Origin: Dasypus novemcinctus
Lineage: Eukaryota; Chordata; Mammalia; Cingulata; Dasypodidae
Assembly: GCF_030445035.2 (NCBI RefSeq)
Contig: NW_026688628.1
Location: forward strand, 558,001-622,000
Length of the DNA: 64,000 bases
Direction: 5' to 3'
A program made the position numbers and the translations under genes. Below are positions 36,557 through 49,756 of the stretch, piece by piece; the first letter of the stretch is position 1, and every line of letters starts with the position of its first letter. The notes under the pieces are model-generated. The model searched no databases and was not told the DNA's origin. It saw nothing but the letters and a program-made list of their open reading frames with translations.

Positions 36557-38440
36557 AGACAGACTAGTGTGTCAAATCCTCAGCATTGTTGCAAGTATCT
36601 GTGAGTCTTGTCCTTCAAGCAGTGAAGCTTAGTTGTCACTGTGGGCCCCAAGGAGTGGGGGAGAGAAGAATAGAATAGAAGGAAGAGAGGGCAACTGGGG
36701 GCAATGGAAGTGTTCCACAAGATCATGCAGTGATGGATATAGGCCTTGTTAAATTTCACCAAAAAATTAAATGTAAACCATAACACAACCAAATTTTTAT
36801 AAAATTGTACAATCTAAAATATAAACCATAATGTAAACCATAGTGGAAACATGGTTTTTATCTATGTTTCAATATCTGTACAACAACTATAGCAAATATA
36901 TGCACATTAAAAAGATAATTGCTGGGGAAGGGAGAAAAGTGTTTGATGTTGGCATATCAGATTCCCCTATATTTTATATGTGACTTCATTGTGATCTAAA
37001 ACTTTTTTGAAGACATAATAAAATTCTTTTAAAACAAAGGATGAAGACCCTAAGAAATGAATGGAGGAGATAGCTTTACTACTGTACATACAGGGCAACA
37101 CCTATTACAGTGATGAAAGGAAGTCAAAATGTCAACTATATTTTATGATATTTTGCATTTTTAATACCCCAATTTATTTTTTACTTTATTTTAGTTTTTC
37201 TTAAATATAGAATAAAAATATTCTATTTTTAATCTTTAAACCTATTGCTACTATTTCATTTTCCTATTAATTGAGTTTGGAAATGTATTAACATATAATT
37301 TTGAAGAAGTTTTGGATCACGGAGTGGTTACACAATTGCAGAGCTGGAGCACTGGTGTGGGATGTCATTAATGGGGGATGTATGGGTGGGAGGCAGTTCT
37401 CCAGGACATTCATTCAGGGTATATAAATATATTTGGATATTAATTGGGTATTTTCATAGTAGGTAGAGATTCACATGACAACTGAGGGAGTGCTGAATTC
37501 CTGTTCTGGGAAACTATGTTGCATTCCTCAATTGAGGAGCCACTATCCCCCAAGTGCAAGAACAAAGACCAGTGAAGAAGGATGGTTCAATGATTGCACA
37601 TGATACTGATGACTATGCTTAGGAGCTTTGAGCTTGAAATTTCAACTAGGTCTAGAGATGCAGGGTGCCTAAGAATAACCTCCTGAGAGCCTCCATGTTG
37701 CTCAAATGTGGCCACTCCCTAAGTCAACTCAATATTACCTTCCCTCAAGCATGAGACATGTCCCTTGGGTTGAGAATCTCTGGTGCTGAGGAATTACTAC
37801 CAAGCACCAGCTGGTGACACAATTAGAAAAATACCTTGAATAAAAAGGGGAAATGGGAAAGACAAAGGAGTTCATACATCTAAGAGACTTCAAAATGAGT
37901 CAGGAGGTCATCAGATGGGTTAGGCATATGCACCTTTCAGCAGGATCTCAGAGACAGCCTAAGTAGATACTACCCCAAGCAGTGGTTCTCCTGAGGACTA
38001 CAGAGATACCTCATTCCTACAGTCACGGCAGATGGCTCTGGAGTTCTGTGCTTTGCCAGTAGGCCTTACTTTGGAATTTGTGCTCTGAAGTGTGATGGAG
38101 TTGGACTCAGATGTGCTCTTTCTACACATTCCTCTTCTGTCACTTTTACTCAATCTGTTGTTTGTGCTGGGGTTTTTGTATGGCCAGGAGACTTGAATGA
38201 GCCTCAGCAGAGTTGCAACACCTGCTCTCCAATTCATTGGATTTCCCTGTCAGCTAACAGGGAGGGAGGACTGTCAACCACCATACCAGGGAACCGAGAG
38301 AGTCTTCAAGAGCAAGTAGGAGAATTCCATCCATCAGCCATGTGAGATCTAAGCCAACTCTCAATTTAGAGGTGGAGTGGACATCACCATCCCAGGGTAC
38401 ACAAGGTGGAGGAATAAAATATGGATTAGAGGAGATCTTA
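36557..38440 (+). mobile_element. L1 3' UTR, inverted 5' segment
   Basis: Plus-oriented L1 3' UTR from the tcctcagcattgttgcaag block (equivalent to about 58380) to the ggaggaataaaatatggattaga block (equivalent to about 60360). Its 3' limit in L1 coordinates is adjacent to the start of 36262-36556, as expected for twin-priming inversion. Confidence 0.7.
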
Positions 38441-39956
38441 ATCTAGGTACTTTATAAGTGTATAGAGAGATAATCTGTCATTCACCCAATAAAAACTTAT
38501 ATTTGTTTCATTTTTGTATATCATGGATTCCTACTTCTTTTGTATTGTTTTACATCATGTGCTATCTCATTGTATTCCTGGAATCAGGATTGAAGATAGA
38601 AACTGTTGCCTCGATTTTCAGCAGTAAAATATTTTATTCAGTTTATTCTGTATATATAAAATTACAGCAGGTGCTGGAGGGATGAAAGTGTATTGCAGTC
38701 ACTCCCAGAGAAAGAAACTGCTTGTGTTTTATGGTGTTAGTGAAAAATAAGCTCTCCTAGCAAATGCTCCCTACCAGCTACCAAGGTTTGTTCATTAATT
38801 CCTGAAAGAGGTCACATCCTACACTGGAGATGTCATCTGACTGCTTTATAGTAATCCACATTCCGTCTCCAATATGTGCCTTTCTCCTGTGCCTTCAAAA
38901 TCGTAATTCAAGGGAGTTTGTAATCAACAACACAATCTATGCTTCTTCAAACAATGATGATTTCAATAATTTTATCATTCTTCCAGTGACATAAGTTTGC
39001 CCTTCAAAAAATATTTCCATATTGAAGGATATTATCTGGAAATTTCTTTCAGCACTCCCTACAATAATAGTCCCCATTTATGGGTGATAAAAAGCAAATA
39101 TGTGTTTTTCTGCATTTCATACTATATCTTATTTTACTATTAAACCCAGATATTAGGACATAATTTCAGACTTTTATGTAGGCTTGCTGTTTTCTTCTGA
39201 GGTAGACTAAGGTGAATGCTTCATTTATCAACTGATTTCCTTGCCATCACTACAAATGGCAAGCCAGAGTGGCATTTTGGAATTAGTGATTTCTCTGAGC
39301 TAATGGTCATTTTTGAAAATGTTAATAATTGCTTACATATTTGTATTCACTTCATATTCTTTGGTAAAGCTGTGAATTCATTTTCAGTTATAATTTATTA
39401 ACACACAGGTTCAGTCTCTGATGTGAGTCATACACTCATCAGGGCTGCAATTTTCACGGAAAGATATATCATTCATGCACTTTTATAAAATGTCTGTGTT
39501 TTTTTATTGCACCATAATCTGAAAATTAAAAATCCTCACTTTGTCATTTTTTTCTGGAATTCTCTCCAATGCAAGTAAGAGCTCCACCTTATTCCACATT
39601 ACTTGAATTAGGATTCTCAGTAAAATCATTTATCACATAAACGAGTTTGTCAATACCTTTCCTAGGTGCATTCTTTAAATGTTACTGTAAACAATATATT
39701 GTGAATCATTTTTCCAAGCTATACAAGAGCAATTATGTACATTTATCACATGGAAATAGTGTCAGTGGTCTTATCACTCCCAACAATGTGATGTATCAGT
39801 TCCCAGTTGCTACCCTGCAAGACTGTTATTTTGTTATCAGTTCTTGTACAAAATAGTTTACATGAAAGGCTTATTTTCAAGCAGAAATCTCTTCCCACAT
39901 AAAAGCTTTTAAGAATTTTGACTTTAGTCCATTGTACATTATAATAAGTAGAATTA
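38441..39956. other. AT-rich spacer, nothing recognised
   Basis: No coding, RNA or clear repeat signal. Short open frames (under 80 codons) have no family features. Confidence 0.5.
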
Positions 39957-40380
39957 TTATTATTCTATTGTAGACATATTATTGTAATTGAAGAATTTTA
40001 TCATTGCTATAAAGGCATTGGCCACCAGAGGTTTTGAGGGGAGAGAAGAGAAGAATAGGTGTACTATGGAGACATATTGGAGAAATGGGAATTCTCCTAC
40101 ATGACCTTGCAATGATGGAAACAGGGGCATTATACATTTTGTCACAGCCTATAAAATTGTGTGAGATTGAGAGTAAACTATAATCTAAAATATAGTCCAT
40201 GGTTAGTAGCAATTCTTCAATATGTGTCCTTCAATGTTAACAAATGTACAACTCTAATGAAACAAGTTGTTAATGTAAAGTGTGGGATGGTGAAGGGCTA
40301 GAGCATATGGGAATCTCCTAAATTTTTAATGTAACATTTATATAATCTAAAGCTTCTTTAAAAATAAAAAAAGTCAAGAA
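39957..40380 (+). mobile_element. Old L1 3' end, plus orientation
   Basis: Matches the L1 UTR order in diverged form: ggttttgaggggagagaaga, gaccttgcaatgatgg, aatctaaaatatagtcc, gggaatctcctaaatttttaatgtaac, then cttctttaaaaataaaaaaag as the A-rich end. Confidence 0.55.
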
Positions 40381-42454
40381 AATTTTGAAAAAGAATCTTG
40401 AGAAAAAACATGGTAAGCATGAACACTCATCTTATTGAAGAAACTAGAGTTATGTCTTTCAATAATTAAGTATAGAAAACAGTGAAAAACAGTCCAGCTA
40501 AGAAAGGCAATATTTCTGTTATAATCAGGAACATTGTATAATCAAGAAGACTCCACTGGAATTATTGACCACACAAATATGCCCCCTTTCTGCAGTCAGG
40601 GAGAAAGAGGCTCATGTCTTTAGTATTGATTAAATAATCACCACCTCCTGCCGTTTCCCCATCTGGAGGACAGGAATACAAGCCAGAAAGAGGGAGAAAA
40701 GACTGCTAAGAATCACGTACCTTACTGATCTCACACCCTAAGAAGACTCAGTTGTGGATGCCATACTTACTTACACTTTGAGTGTATTTATGAAGAGAGG
40801 GTGATTGTGTATCTTTCAAAATCCCCTAAGAAACTTCCTATTGCTTTCCTAAATATTTAGCTGGTGCACTGATTCATAAGGTAATATTTTTGTTAAGCAA
40901 ATATCATATGTGAGTAATGGAGACCTTTTCAACTCTATTATATTCTCCTAGAACTTATGTTATTACTGAGATCATTTCTTATTTCCCCATTCCTGCATCT
41001 TCTCTTTTTCTTTCAAAAAAATGTATTCCTGATTTTGTCAGTAGAATTTTATTCTTCTCCAGGATCCTAAAATATGTGGAAACAATGATTCACTCTAAAC
41101 TGAAGGTATAAATTTGTTCTCATGTAAAACTAAGTTTATTCCTTAAGAGTCTATTAATGGCTCTAAGGGCGGGGGAGGGGGGAAGCATCATATTGTCTGT
41201 TATCAGTGAAACTTAAGTACAGTTAGGGTGTTTTTTTTAAAGGGAAACCTTGAAGAGAGTCCCTAAAATATAAATTTCATCTAAAGACACTTCCATAAAT
41301 TTGGTGAGGAATAAACAACAAGTTACAGAGGGGAAAACTAGTATTTTTCCTGGAGAAGTGGGGGATTTATTTTCTGTCTGAAAACCATGAAATGTATGTT
41401 ACATAGAAGGAGGGCAAGATACATTTTGAGTGAGCTCTGTTCTGTTTAATTAAATGTTGTGTGAGTAGAATAAATACTTTGGGACCCTATCATGAGAAAT
41501 TTAGAAAAGATGAATACTGTCAATTGAAGATTTCCTGTCCAGAGTGGGGAAGTGAGAATAAACACACCCAGGTCCAAGGAACATCATTTAAACCAAAAGA
41601 AAGTAGAAAACTGTAGCAGAGCCCTTACCTGTTAAAATGTATTGTAATAAGGTAGCCTGTGTTTGAGTATATTTCAAACATGGGAACAATTACTCCTTCC
41701 TCCACAGCCAAGAACTGAGTTTACAAGAGAAGCAAATTCTAGAGTAACAGTATTGAATGAGAAGGTCCTGGATGTCACATCCTAATGTCTTTCTCCAATG
41801 CCACACTTCCCATTTCTCCTCATTTCCAGATCACCCCTCTCAGAAGAACCGGAAGCACCTGCATATTAATAGCTCTGAGATACATCATCCTAAGTGTGGT
41901 TATATATATGTTTCATTTCCTGAAGTTTCCTGAATGAAAATATTTTGTATTTATTTATTATCCAAGAAGGAAACCATCAGTGGAACAATAAATCACTGAA
42001 ATCAACCTGTAGATCTGTTTCACTGTGAAGAAAATATGAGAGGTAATGTTTTACTGGCAGTAAATGGAGGGACACAGAGAAAATGTCAAGTGTAGGAGGT
42101 CCACAGATATAAATTTGATTTATTTTCCATTTCTGCTTCATGGATCTTTGGATCTTTGTGGATCTTTGATTCCCACTGTAGATAAATTTCTCCCATTTCC
42201 ATTACTTGGAAATTCTAAATTTTCATCATTGTATATTTTAGTTTCATAGGTTCTATTTATTTCATTATTGAAATATACCATTTTATATAATTGCAATATT
42301 CTTTTTAATCTTCTAAAACTCATTTAAAAGTGTTGTTTCATATTCTCTGAATATTTTCAAAATCTGAAACACTTAAAGGCTTTTATTCCTATTGCCTGTC
42401 TTTTTTCTGTCTTTTTGTTATGATAACTTGCTTTCTTAGGGTCTGTTTAGATTT
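40381..42454. other. Gene-free low-copy DNA
   Basis: No open frame with a recognisable domain, no RNA gene and no repeat that I can name. A G-rich patch (gggcggggga) lies at 41168-41182. Confidence 0.5.
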
Positions 42455-43235
42455 TTGAATTATTAAAAAGATACATAGATTACACAAATGACACATAAAA
42501 AAGATAGGGGATTCCAAAATATGCCCCACTCCCCACACCTCCCACATTTTCCCACATTAACAACATCTTTCATTAGTGAAGTACATTCATTGCAATTGAT
42601 GAACACATTCTGAAGCATTGCCCCTAAGCATAGACAAATGTTTACATTTCAGTTTATACTCTCTTCAACACAATTCCATAAGTTATGGCAAGATATATAA
42701 TGGTTTGCATCTGTCATTGCAATGTCTTTTAGGACAATTCCCAATTCCAAAAAACGCCCCTGTATTACAACTGTTTTTCCTGTTTTCTGCCCTCAGAACG
42801 TCCAGTGACCACTATCTTCACATTCCTTACATGTGGCTTTTCTGTCCTTTCATTTGAAACTGTAACTAGTACTAGAGTTGGTAGGTTTATGTACAAGAGA
42901 CTTAAATTTGGGGCTGTCCATGTGCCAGCTGGGCCCTGAATCTCAATAGATTTGCAACACTTCTCTCCAGTTCATTGGTTTCCCCCAAGACAACAGACAA
43001 GGGGGTGATGATGGACAACTACCATACCAAGTAACTGAGAAAACCTACAACTGCAAACAAAAGAGTCCCATCCATCAGCTCTAATGGATCACAGCCCTTC
43101 TCTATTAGATGTGGAGTAGACATCATCATCCCAGAATCCTCTTGTTTGGGGAATGAAATTTGGACTAAAGTAGGCTTACTGGTATCTTACTATGAACTTA
43201 TTGTGATTCTAGCAATGGAAGAATTTACCCATTGA
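42455..43235 (-). mobile_element. Older 5'-truncated L1 tail
   Basis: Reverse-complement terminus (aaaaagatacatagattacac, gccccactccccacacctccc, acatctttcattagtgaag, attgatgaacacattctg), with later UTR text to about 43235 (ctattgacatattg region). Diverged relative to 43442-44249. Confidence 0.65.
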
Positions 43236-43441
43236 CATATTGTTTTAAAATTGTGCTCTGTTTAATTTGAGCACATATTTGTGTGAATTCTTGGAGGTCT
43301 CAGTGGAAAAGAGAGGATTCACATTTTACATTATTTGGAAATTAGCAAGCTAAAACAATTTAATGTTAGGTTGTGCACCTTTAAGGTCACATAGGTTCCT
43401 TGATTTCAGATTGCATACTGGATCCTCATTCAGAGAGCTTT

Positions 43442-44249
43442 TTTTTTTTTAGAGTTAAAATCTTTAATTTTTTTTTATTTTATTTATTCATTTTTTAAAA
43501 ATATATTGCATTCAAAAAATATGAGGTCCCCATTCACCCCACCTCCCCCACCCCACCACTCCCCCCACAGTAACACTCTCCCCCATCATCATGACACATC
43601 CATTGCATCTGGTGAATACATCTCTGGGCATCACTGCATCCCATGGCCTGTAGTCCACACCATACCCCACACTCTCCCACATTCCATCCAGTGGGCCATG
43701 GGAGGACATACAATGTCCGGTAATTGTCCCTGCAGCACCACCCAGGACAACTCCAAGTCCCAAAAATGCCTCCACATCTCATCTCTTCCTCCCATTCCCC
43801 ACCCAGCAGCCACCATGGAAACCTTTTCCACATCAATGTTACATTTTCTCGATTATTAACCACAATAGTTCATGAATAGAATATCATTAAGTCCACTCTA
43901 ATCTTCACTGTATTCCTCCTTCCTGTGGACCTTGGCTTGGTTGTGTCCATTCCACAACTATGTCAAGAGCGGGCTTAGATTCCACATGGATACTGGATGC
44001 AATGCTCCTGCTTTCAGTTGTAGGCACTCTAGGCTCCATGGTATGGTGGTTGACCTTCTTCAACTCCATGTTAGCTGAGTGGGGTAAGTCCAATAAATCA
44101 GAGCGTAGGAGCAGAAGTCAGTTGAGGCTCAGGTCCTGGCTATCATATTGTCAGTTCAGAGATTCAAATCCCCTAGATAGACCTTAAACCTCAGCATCAA
44201 TGACAATTCCAGTAAAGTAGCATGAAATGCTTGTGAAAAGAGATCACAT
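43442..44249 (-). mobile_element. Young 5'-truncated L1 tail with clear target-site duplication
   Basis: Reverse-complement L1 tail flanked by CTCATTCAGAGAGCTTT at 43425-43441 and 44250-44266. After the T-run there are about 45 bases (agagttaaaatctttaat...) before the normal terminus, a possible short 3' extension. Close in sequence to 8510-9350. Confidence 0.9.
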
Positions 44250-44664
44250 CTCATTCAGAGAGCTTTGACACTTGTACCACCATGGTCAGGAGAAGTGTGT
44301 CTCTTCATACACATAATTGATTACTGTATTTATACTTTGTTAACCTTTACAATGCAACTATAATTCTAAGGATCCATCTTTTACCGGAATCTCTTACCAG
44401 AGTTTCCACTTAGGAGAATTTTTTAATTCATTTTCATATGGAACATATTTAGTAATATGGAATCTCAAATTCCTTGATGTGGATAGTCTCTCAAAACTGC
44501 AGCTGGCATTTGAAATCCACTACACATCACAGTCGTTTTATTATTTTGTGGCTAAACTAATTCATTCTGTTAGGCCAGATTTGGGATGAATTTAAAATAT
44601 TCAGGGAAATTTATAGGTGTGAATCCTCATTTTAAAAAATAACACATCAAAAGCCTATCTACAG

Positions 44665-45077
44665 GGAAGCAGACTTGGTCCAGTGAATAGGGCATCTGTC
44701 TACCACATGGGAGGTCCACATGGGAGGTCTGCGGTTCAAACTCAGGGCCTCCTTGACCCGTGTCCAGCTGGCCATGCACAGTGCTATTGCATGCAAGGAG
44801 TACCATGCCACGCAGGGGTGTCCCTGCATAGGGGAGCCCCATGTGCAAGGAGTGCACCCCATAAAGAGAGCCACCCATTGCAAAAGACAGTTCAGCCTGC
44901 CCAGGAATGGCACCGCACACATGGAGAGCTGACGCAGCAAGATGACACAACAGAAAAGAAACACAGATTCCTGTGCTGCTGACAACAACAGAAGCAGACA
45001 AAGAAGAACATGCATCAAATAGACACAGAGAACAGACAACTGGGGGGGAGGGAGAAGGGGAAAGAAAATTTTTTTTT
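44665..45077 (+). mobile_element. Armadillo DAS-type tRNA-derived SINE
   Basis: tRNA-related head with RNA polymerase III A box (tggtccagtgaatagg, about 44678) and B box (ggttcaaactc, 44733-44743), DAS body and A/T-rich tail. It is flanked by AAAAGCCTATCTACAG (44649-44664) and AAAAGCCTAACTACAG (45078-45093). A 13-bp head segment (ccacatgggaggt) is tandemly duplicated at about 44703-44728. This family is characteristic of armadillos and is the main basis for the organism call. Confidence 0.93.
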
Positions 45078-45093
45078 AAAAGCCTAACTACAG

Positions 45094-46620
45094 ATTTGTG
45101 GGAAATAGAAAAAGAAGGGCAAACTGTACCTAAATCTAGAAGAAGGAGAAAAATAATATAGATTTAAGTGAAGAGAAATGAACTAGACTATAGAAAATAC
45201 AATTGTGTGAACCAATGAAATTGGTTCTTGGAAAAGATCAATAAAATAGAAAAGGTTCTTTTAGATTGAAAAAGAAACAAGAAAGAGGATGCAAATTGCC
45301 AAAATAAAAAATGTAATCAGGGATGTTGCTAGATATTGCTGACATTAAAGGGATTATGAATTAAATCTATGAACAATTGTCTATCAGAAATCTAGAAAAT
45401 AGAAGAAATGGACCAATTCCTAAAAACATGCAAGTTATCTAAATTGACTGGAAAGAAATAGATCTCAACAAAAACATAATGAGTAAAGAAATTCAGTTAG
45501 TTATCAACAACTTCTCAAAACTAGAAGTCTAGGATCAGACATCTTCCAAAATGAAATCTATGAAATATTCAAAGAAGAATTAATGACAATATTTTTCATA
45601 ATCTTTCATCTTGAAGTTGATACATATGGCCTCCAAACTCATTCTATGAGACTAAAGTTATTTTGATGCCAAAACTACATAAAGCATATCAAAGAAAGTA
45701 AAGCAAGGAGCAATTTCTCTCATAAATATAGATGCAAAACACTTAACAAATACTAGCATGTCAAATCCAAGAGAATATTACAAGAATTACCCACCAAGAC
45801 AAAATGGGATTCAAAATGAATGTTCAACTTAAGAAAATCAATGTAATATACCCATTAACCCAATGAAAAGGAAATCACATGAAAATCTCAATTGATGCAG
45901 AAAATGTGAATGATAAATTCCAACACCTTTTCATGATAAAAATACTTAGAAAAATAAGAATATAAATAACTCCCTAAACAGAATAAACAAAATATATAAG
46001 AAAACACAGGAAATCTTATCCTCAATCCTGAAAGAGTGGAAGTTATCTCTTTGAGATCTGGAACAAAACAAGGATGACTGCTTTCAATATTGCTATTCAG
46101 TATTATAGTGGAAGTTAAGAAATTAGGCCATAAAAGTAAATAAAGGCTACCCAATTTAGAAAGAAAAAGTAAAATCATGTTTAAAGAGATGTGATTATCC
46201 TTATCTACATCATGACAAGCTGCCCCCCAAAAAACCGTAGAGCTCATAAATGAATTCAACCAAATGAAACCTATCAGGTTTACATGAAAAAAAAAGTTTA
46301 TTTTATACAACAGAAAGAATATTCTTAAATGGACAATAAAAAAAATCCATTCACCATAGCATCTAAAAGAAGAAAATGCATAGGAATAATTTTAACTAAA
46401 CAGGATGTACAATGAAAACTTCAAAAAAAAGTTGAATGAAATAATAAAAGAACTAAGTAAATGGCAAGGTATTCTGTGTTCATGAATAGGGATAATTAAT
46501 ATTGTTAAGATGTCAGTACTACCCAAAGTTATCTACAGCTTCAATGTAATTCCCATCTAAGTCCTAAGAGCCTTTTTAGCAGAAATGGAAAAGCTGATCC
46601 TGATTTATATGGAAATACAC
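45094..46620 (+). pseudogene. Old degraded L1 ORF2, plus strand
   Basis: ORF2-like wording without an open frame: agaagaaatggaccaattcc, aagtctaggatcagacatcttcc, ttgatgcagaaaatgtgaatgataaattccaac, then tcatgaatagggataattaatattgttaagatgtc. This corresponds to RT and post-RT parts. It carries many stops. Confidence 0.7.
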
Positions 46621-46639
46621 TCCAGGAGGACTCCAGTAC

Positions 46640-47975
46640 CATCTTATTATGTTGCATTTACTTATTTGCTTATCTCATGCCTTCTAAAGGCTGTGAGCTG
46701 TTTGAGCAGAAGCAAAATATCTCACTCTTCTATTCATTCCCAGAACATAACTTACTATTTACCATACAGTAATGTTGAATAAATATTTGTTAAATGATTA
46801 AGAAATAAATGATTGAGTGAGTTGCACATATATTGCTAAGTTTTGGGGAGAATGGAGAAGAAGTGAGAGAAAAGGAAATCTTGTTAACAGAGGGAAGTCT
46901 CATGACTCCAAAGGAGACAGATTTGAAACAAGATATTTTAGTGTACCCAGAATCTTTTTTACTATCAGTGATAGAGAAACCATTTTGGGAAACCTTGTAA
47001 TATTAGAGTTCACATCTAAAGAAAGGTGACTTCCTACAGGGAAGGAAGGTGTTCAGTGGGATAAGAGATGGACATGGTTCTTCATATCTGTCTTCTGAGG
47101 GTCAAAACTGGCACGAGTTTGCTTTGTGGTTTTCTTTCTTACCTCCAGAGAAGTATATATCTTATCAAGAAGAGAGATAAAAGAATAACTCATTAATGAG
47201 TTTCATGCAAATGAAATCCCTAAAGATCTCTGTGGCAGGTTGATACTATTTATGAATTCCAAGAAGAGATTTAGATTATGTTTGTAAACTGGTCTGTTCC
47301 TCTGTATATGGTACCCTTTGATTGATTTAAATTCATTTTTTTTTACATTTACTTGATTAAATCAAGGTTAGAGCTTTGATTTGAGAATATAATTAGTGGT
47401 ACTCAGGGTTGAGTCCCTGCTCCCTTGGAGTCCTATATAAATGAACACTCACTCATGAAGACACACAGGAGAAGACACACAGTGGAACACAATTTCATAG
47501 ATAGAGATTTTTGTTTCACTGCTTTTTCTTTTTCTAAAATTTTGTGAAGAATCCAGTTCAACACATTCATCCATTTTTTCTTTTAGTAATTCAACTGACA
47601 TTTAGTCATCAAACAATATGAAGAACTAAATATGAATCTGGGAATGAAGAAGTGAATGACACATTGTTTCTTTTACAATAAGATTATATCTAAACAGGTT
47701 AAGAGACATAGAAATGAGTACATGCCATATCCTGAGCTGGCTCTGAATTCCTGGTGAAGAGGGTCTAGAACTTTGGACTCATCCTGTGCTGTGTGAGTTA
47801 GTGAAGGCATCATGTGGGACCTCATGATTGAACTGAGCCTTAAAGGAGGAATTGGAATAATTCCATGAGGATGTGGAGGTAGAAGCACAACAAAAAGTGG
47901 TAGGAGGGACACAAATGTGAGTTCAGTATAATCATAGGATGTGGTACAGTTTTAAAAATAGTTCTAAATATCTGA
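46640..47975 (+). repeat. Local segmental duplication, copy 2
   Basis: Paralogue of 30017-31320 about 16.6 kb away, same orientation. It also begins in an L2 3' end (ggctgtgagctgtttgagcag ... gttgaataaatatttgttaaatga). A partial LTR at 47231-47485 interrupts it, absent from copy 1. Identity is moderate, so the duplication is old. Confidence 0.65.
47231..47485 (+). mobile_element. Partial LTR related to 14520-15175
   Basis: It starts TGTGGCAGGTTGATACTATT, then tatgaattccaa and attatgtttgtaaactg, matching the first part of the LTR at 14520. The 3' part is missing or too diverged beyond about 47485. Confidence 0.6.
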
Positions 47976-48439
47976 TGAACAATGATGGGCATTCATGAAA
48001 AGTGGAAAATGAGCCTTGTAACAGAGAGCCTTGCATTCTGTCCACAAATTGGATATTTATGTTTCAGGTTGTTGGAGTCTGTGTAGAGTTTAGAGACAGT
48101 GATGTTCATGAAAACCCTTGCCAAGTAGAAAGATTTCTCTGGGTTAATATGAATCTATCTGTTGTAAAAACTTTGGACAGATGATGAGGGATGAAAATAG
48201 AATGGTGGATGCAGGGAAGGAGGTGTGGTGAGTTAGTATATGTGGGGTTGAATCATAAAGTATTCACTATTAATGCTTGGCATAATGTCAGTCATTTCAT
48301 GTTCATCATTTTATTTAGTTATTCCAATTACTTTATGAAATCAGAGTAATTTTCCAATGCATGTAATTGTGTCGGATTGAATCTTGGAGTTTTATGATCC
48401 TAGGAATTTGCATTTCACTAAAAATTTTACTTCTTAATA

Positions 48440-49200
48440 AACTTAATATTTAGAACAGTTTTAGAGTTGCAGAAATCCTGTAAGGATGTTATAGATAGTT
48501 TCCAAGAACCTCTTACCCCCTTTCCCCTGTTCGTACCATCTGCCATCCAAAATAACACCTTATATTTATTTGTCATAACTTCTTAGTCACTTTGTGATTG
48601 TGGCAGCTTCTCAGACTCTTCTTGGTTTTGATAACCTGGATACTTTCGAGGAGTGTAGGTAAGGTATATTGTAAAGTTTCCCTCAGTTTGAATTTTCTGA
48701 TGTTCTTCTCATGATTAGACTGAGTTTATGGGTTTTTGGAAGAATACACCAGAGATAAAGTATCATTTTCATCACATCATAACCAGGGTGCATCCTATCA
48801 ACATGACTTATCATTGTTGATATTAACTTCTTTCAGCAATGTTTTGTGGTTCCCCAGCATAAAGTTCCTCATTTCTCTAACCTTCCTTATATCACCTTTG
48901 GGAAGAAGTAACTAAGTGAAACCCGTATTTCAAGAGTGGGATTTTTCTCCATGGCCTTGAAAGAGAAAGATCTACATAAATTATTGATTTTTTTCCTGCA
49001 AGAGAGATTTGTCTTTTCTTTTTTATTTAATCAATTATTTATTAATATCAGGATGAACTCATGAAATTTATATGATACTTTTAGTTGTGATACAATACTA
49101 CTTTTCTTGTTGTTTAATTTGTTCCACTTTTGGCCATGGGGGTGAAATGTCAACTGTACTCTTTATCTGTAGTATAACCCCATCATTGAGAGTTTTATTT
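48440..49200 (-). mobile_element. Ancient L1M (L1ME-like) 3' region
   Basis: Reverse-complement old L1 tail: tttagaacagttttagagttgcag, atgattagactgagtttatggg, catcacatcataaccagggtgcatcctatcaacatgac, cataaattattg. Stretches 47976-48440 and 49200-49750 show nothing clear. Confidence 0.55.
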
Positions 49201-49756
49201 TAGCACATATTTACTCTATGATACTATAAATTGTGCCAGTCATTTCTTGCATGTTTCTCTCCTAGAGTCACTAATTTCTCCAAGAAGACACTTATTGGAT
49301 AATGGTACTGTGCCTTCTAAGGCTTCTCCGAAGAGAGTGTGAGGAGACATATGTGTGTATATACACATTTATAAATATGTCTACATACAACACTATCTAT
49401 ATTTACCTATACATGAGTTAATAATTCTAAACTATTAACATATAGAACATTCTAGCCTCCTCCCTTGCTTATCTGTAATCACCTATTTCACAGTGTAAAA
49501 AATATTCCCTCATCTGTCAACTATCTATGAAACTTGATTTCAGTGCAAATGCATAGAAGCATTAGAATTGTTAATCCATACATTGTGGGTTGGTACATTG
49601 TTAATTAGAATACTGTACTTCATAGTTTCTTTCAGCTTTATTTTACAGAGTCCATTCATATCCAATATTACTTCTTTTTTTAAAGTTTAAAACATATCAT
49701 TGAAAATGTCTTTAAAGACAATTAATTATGAAAATAATACACATTTATAGGGAATG

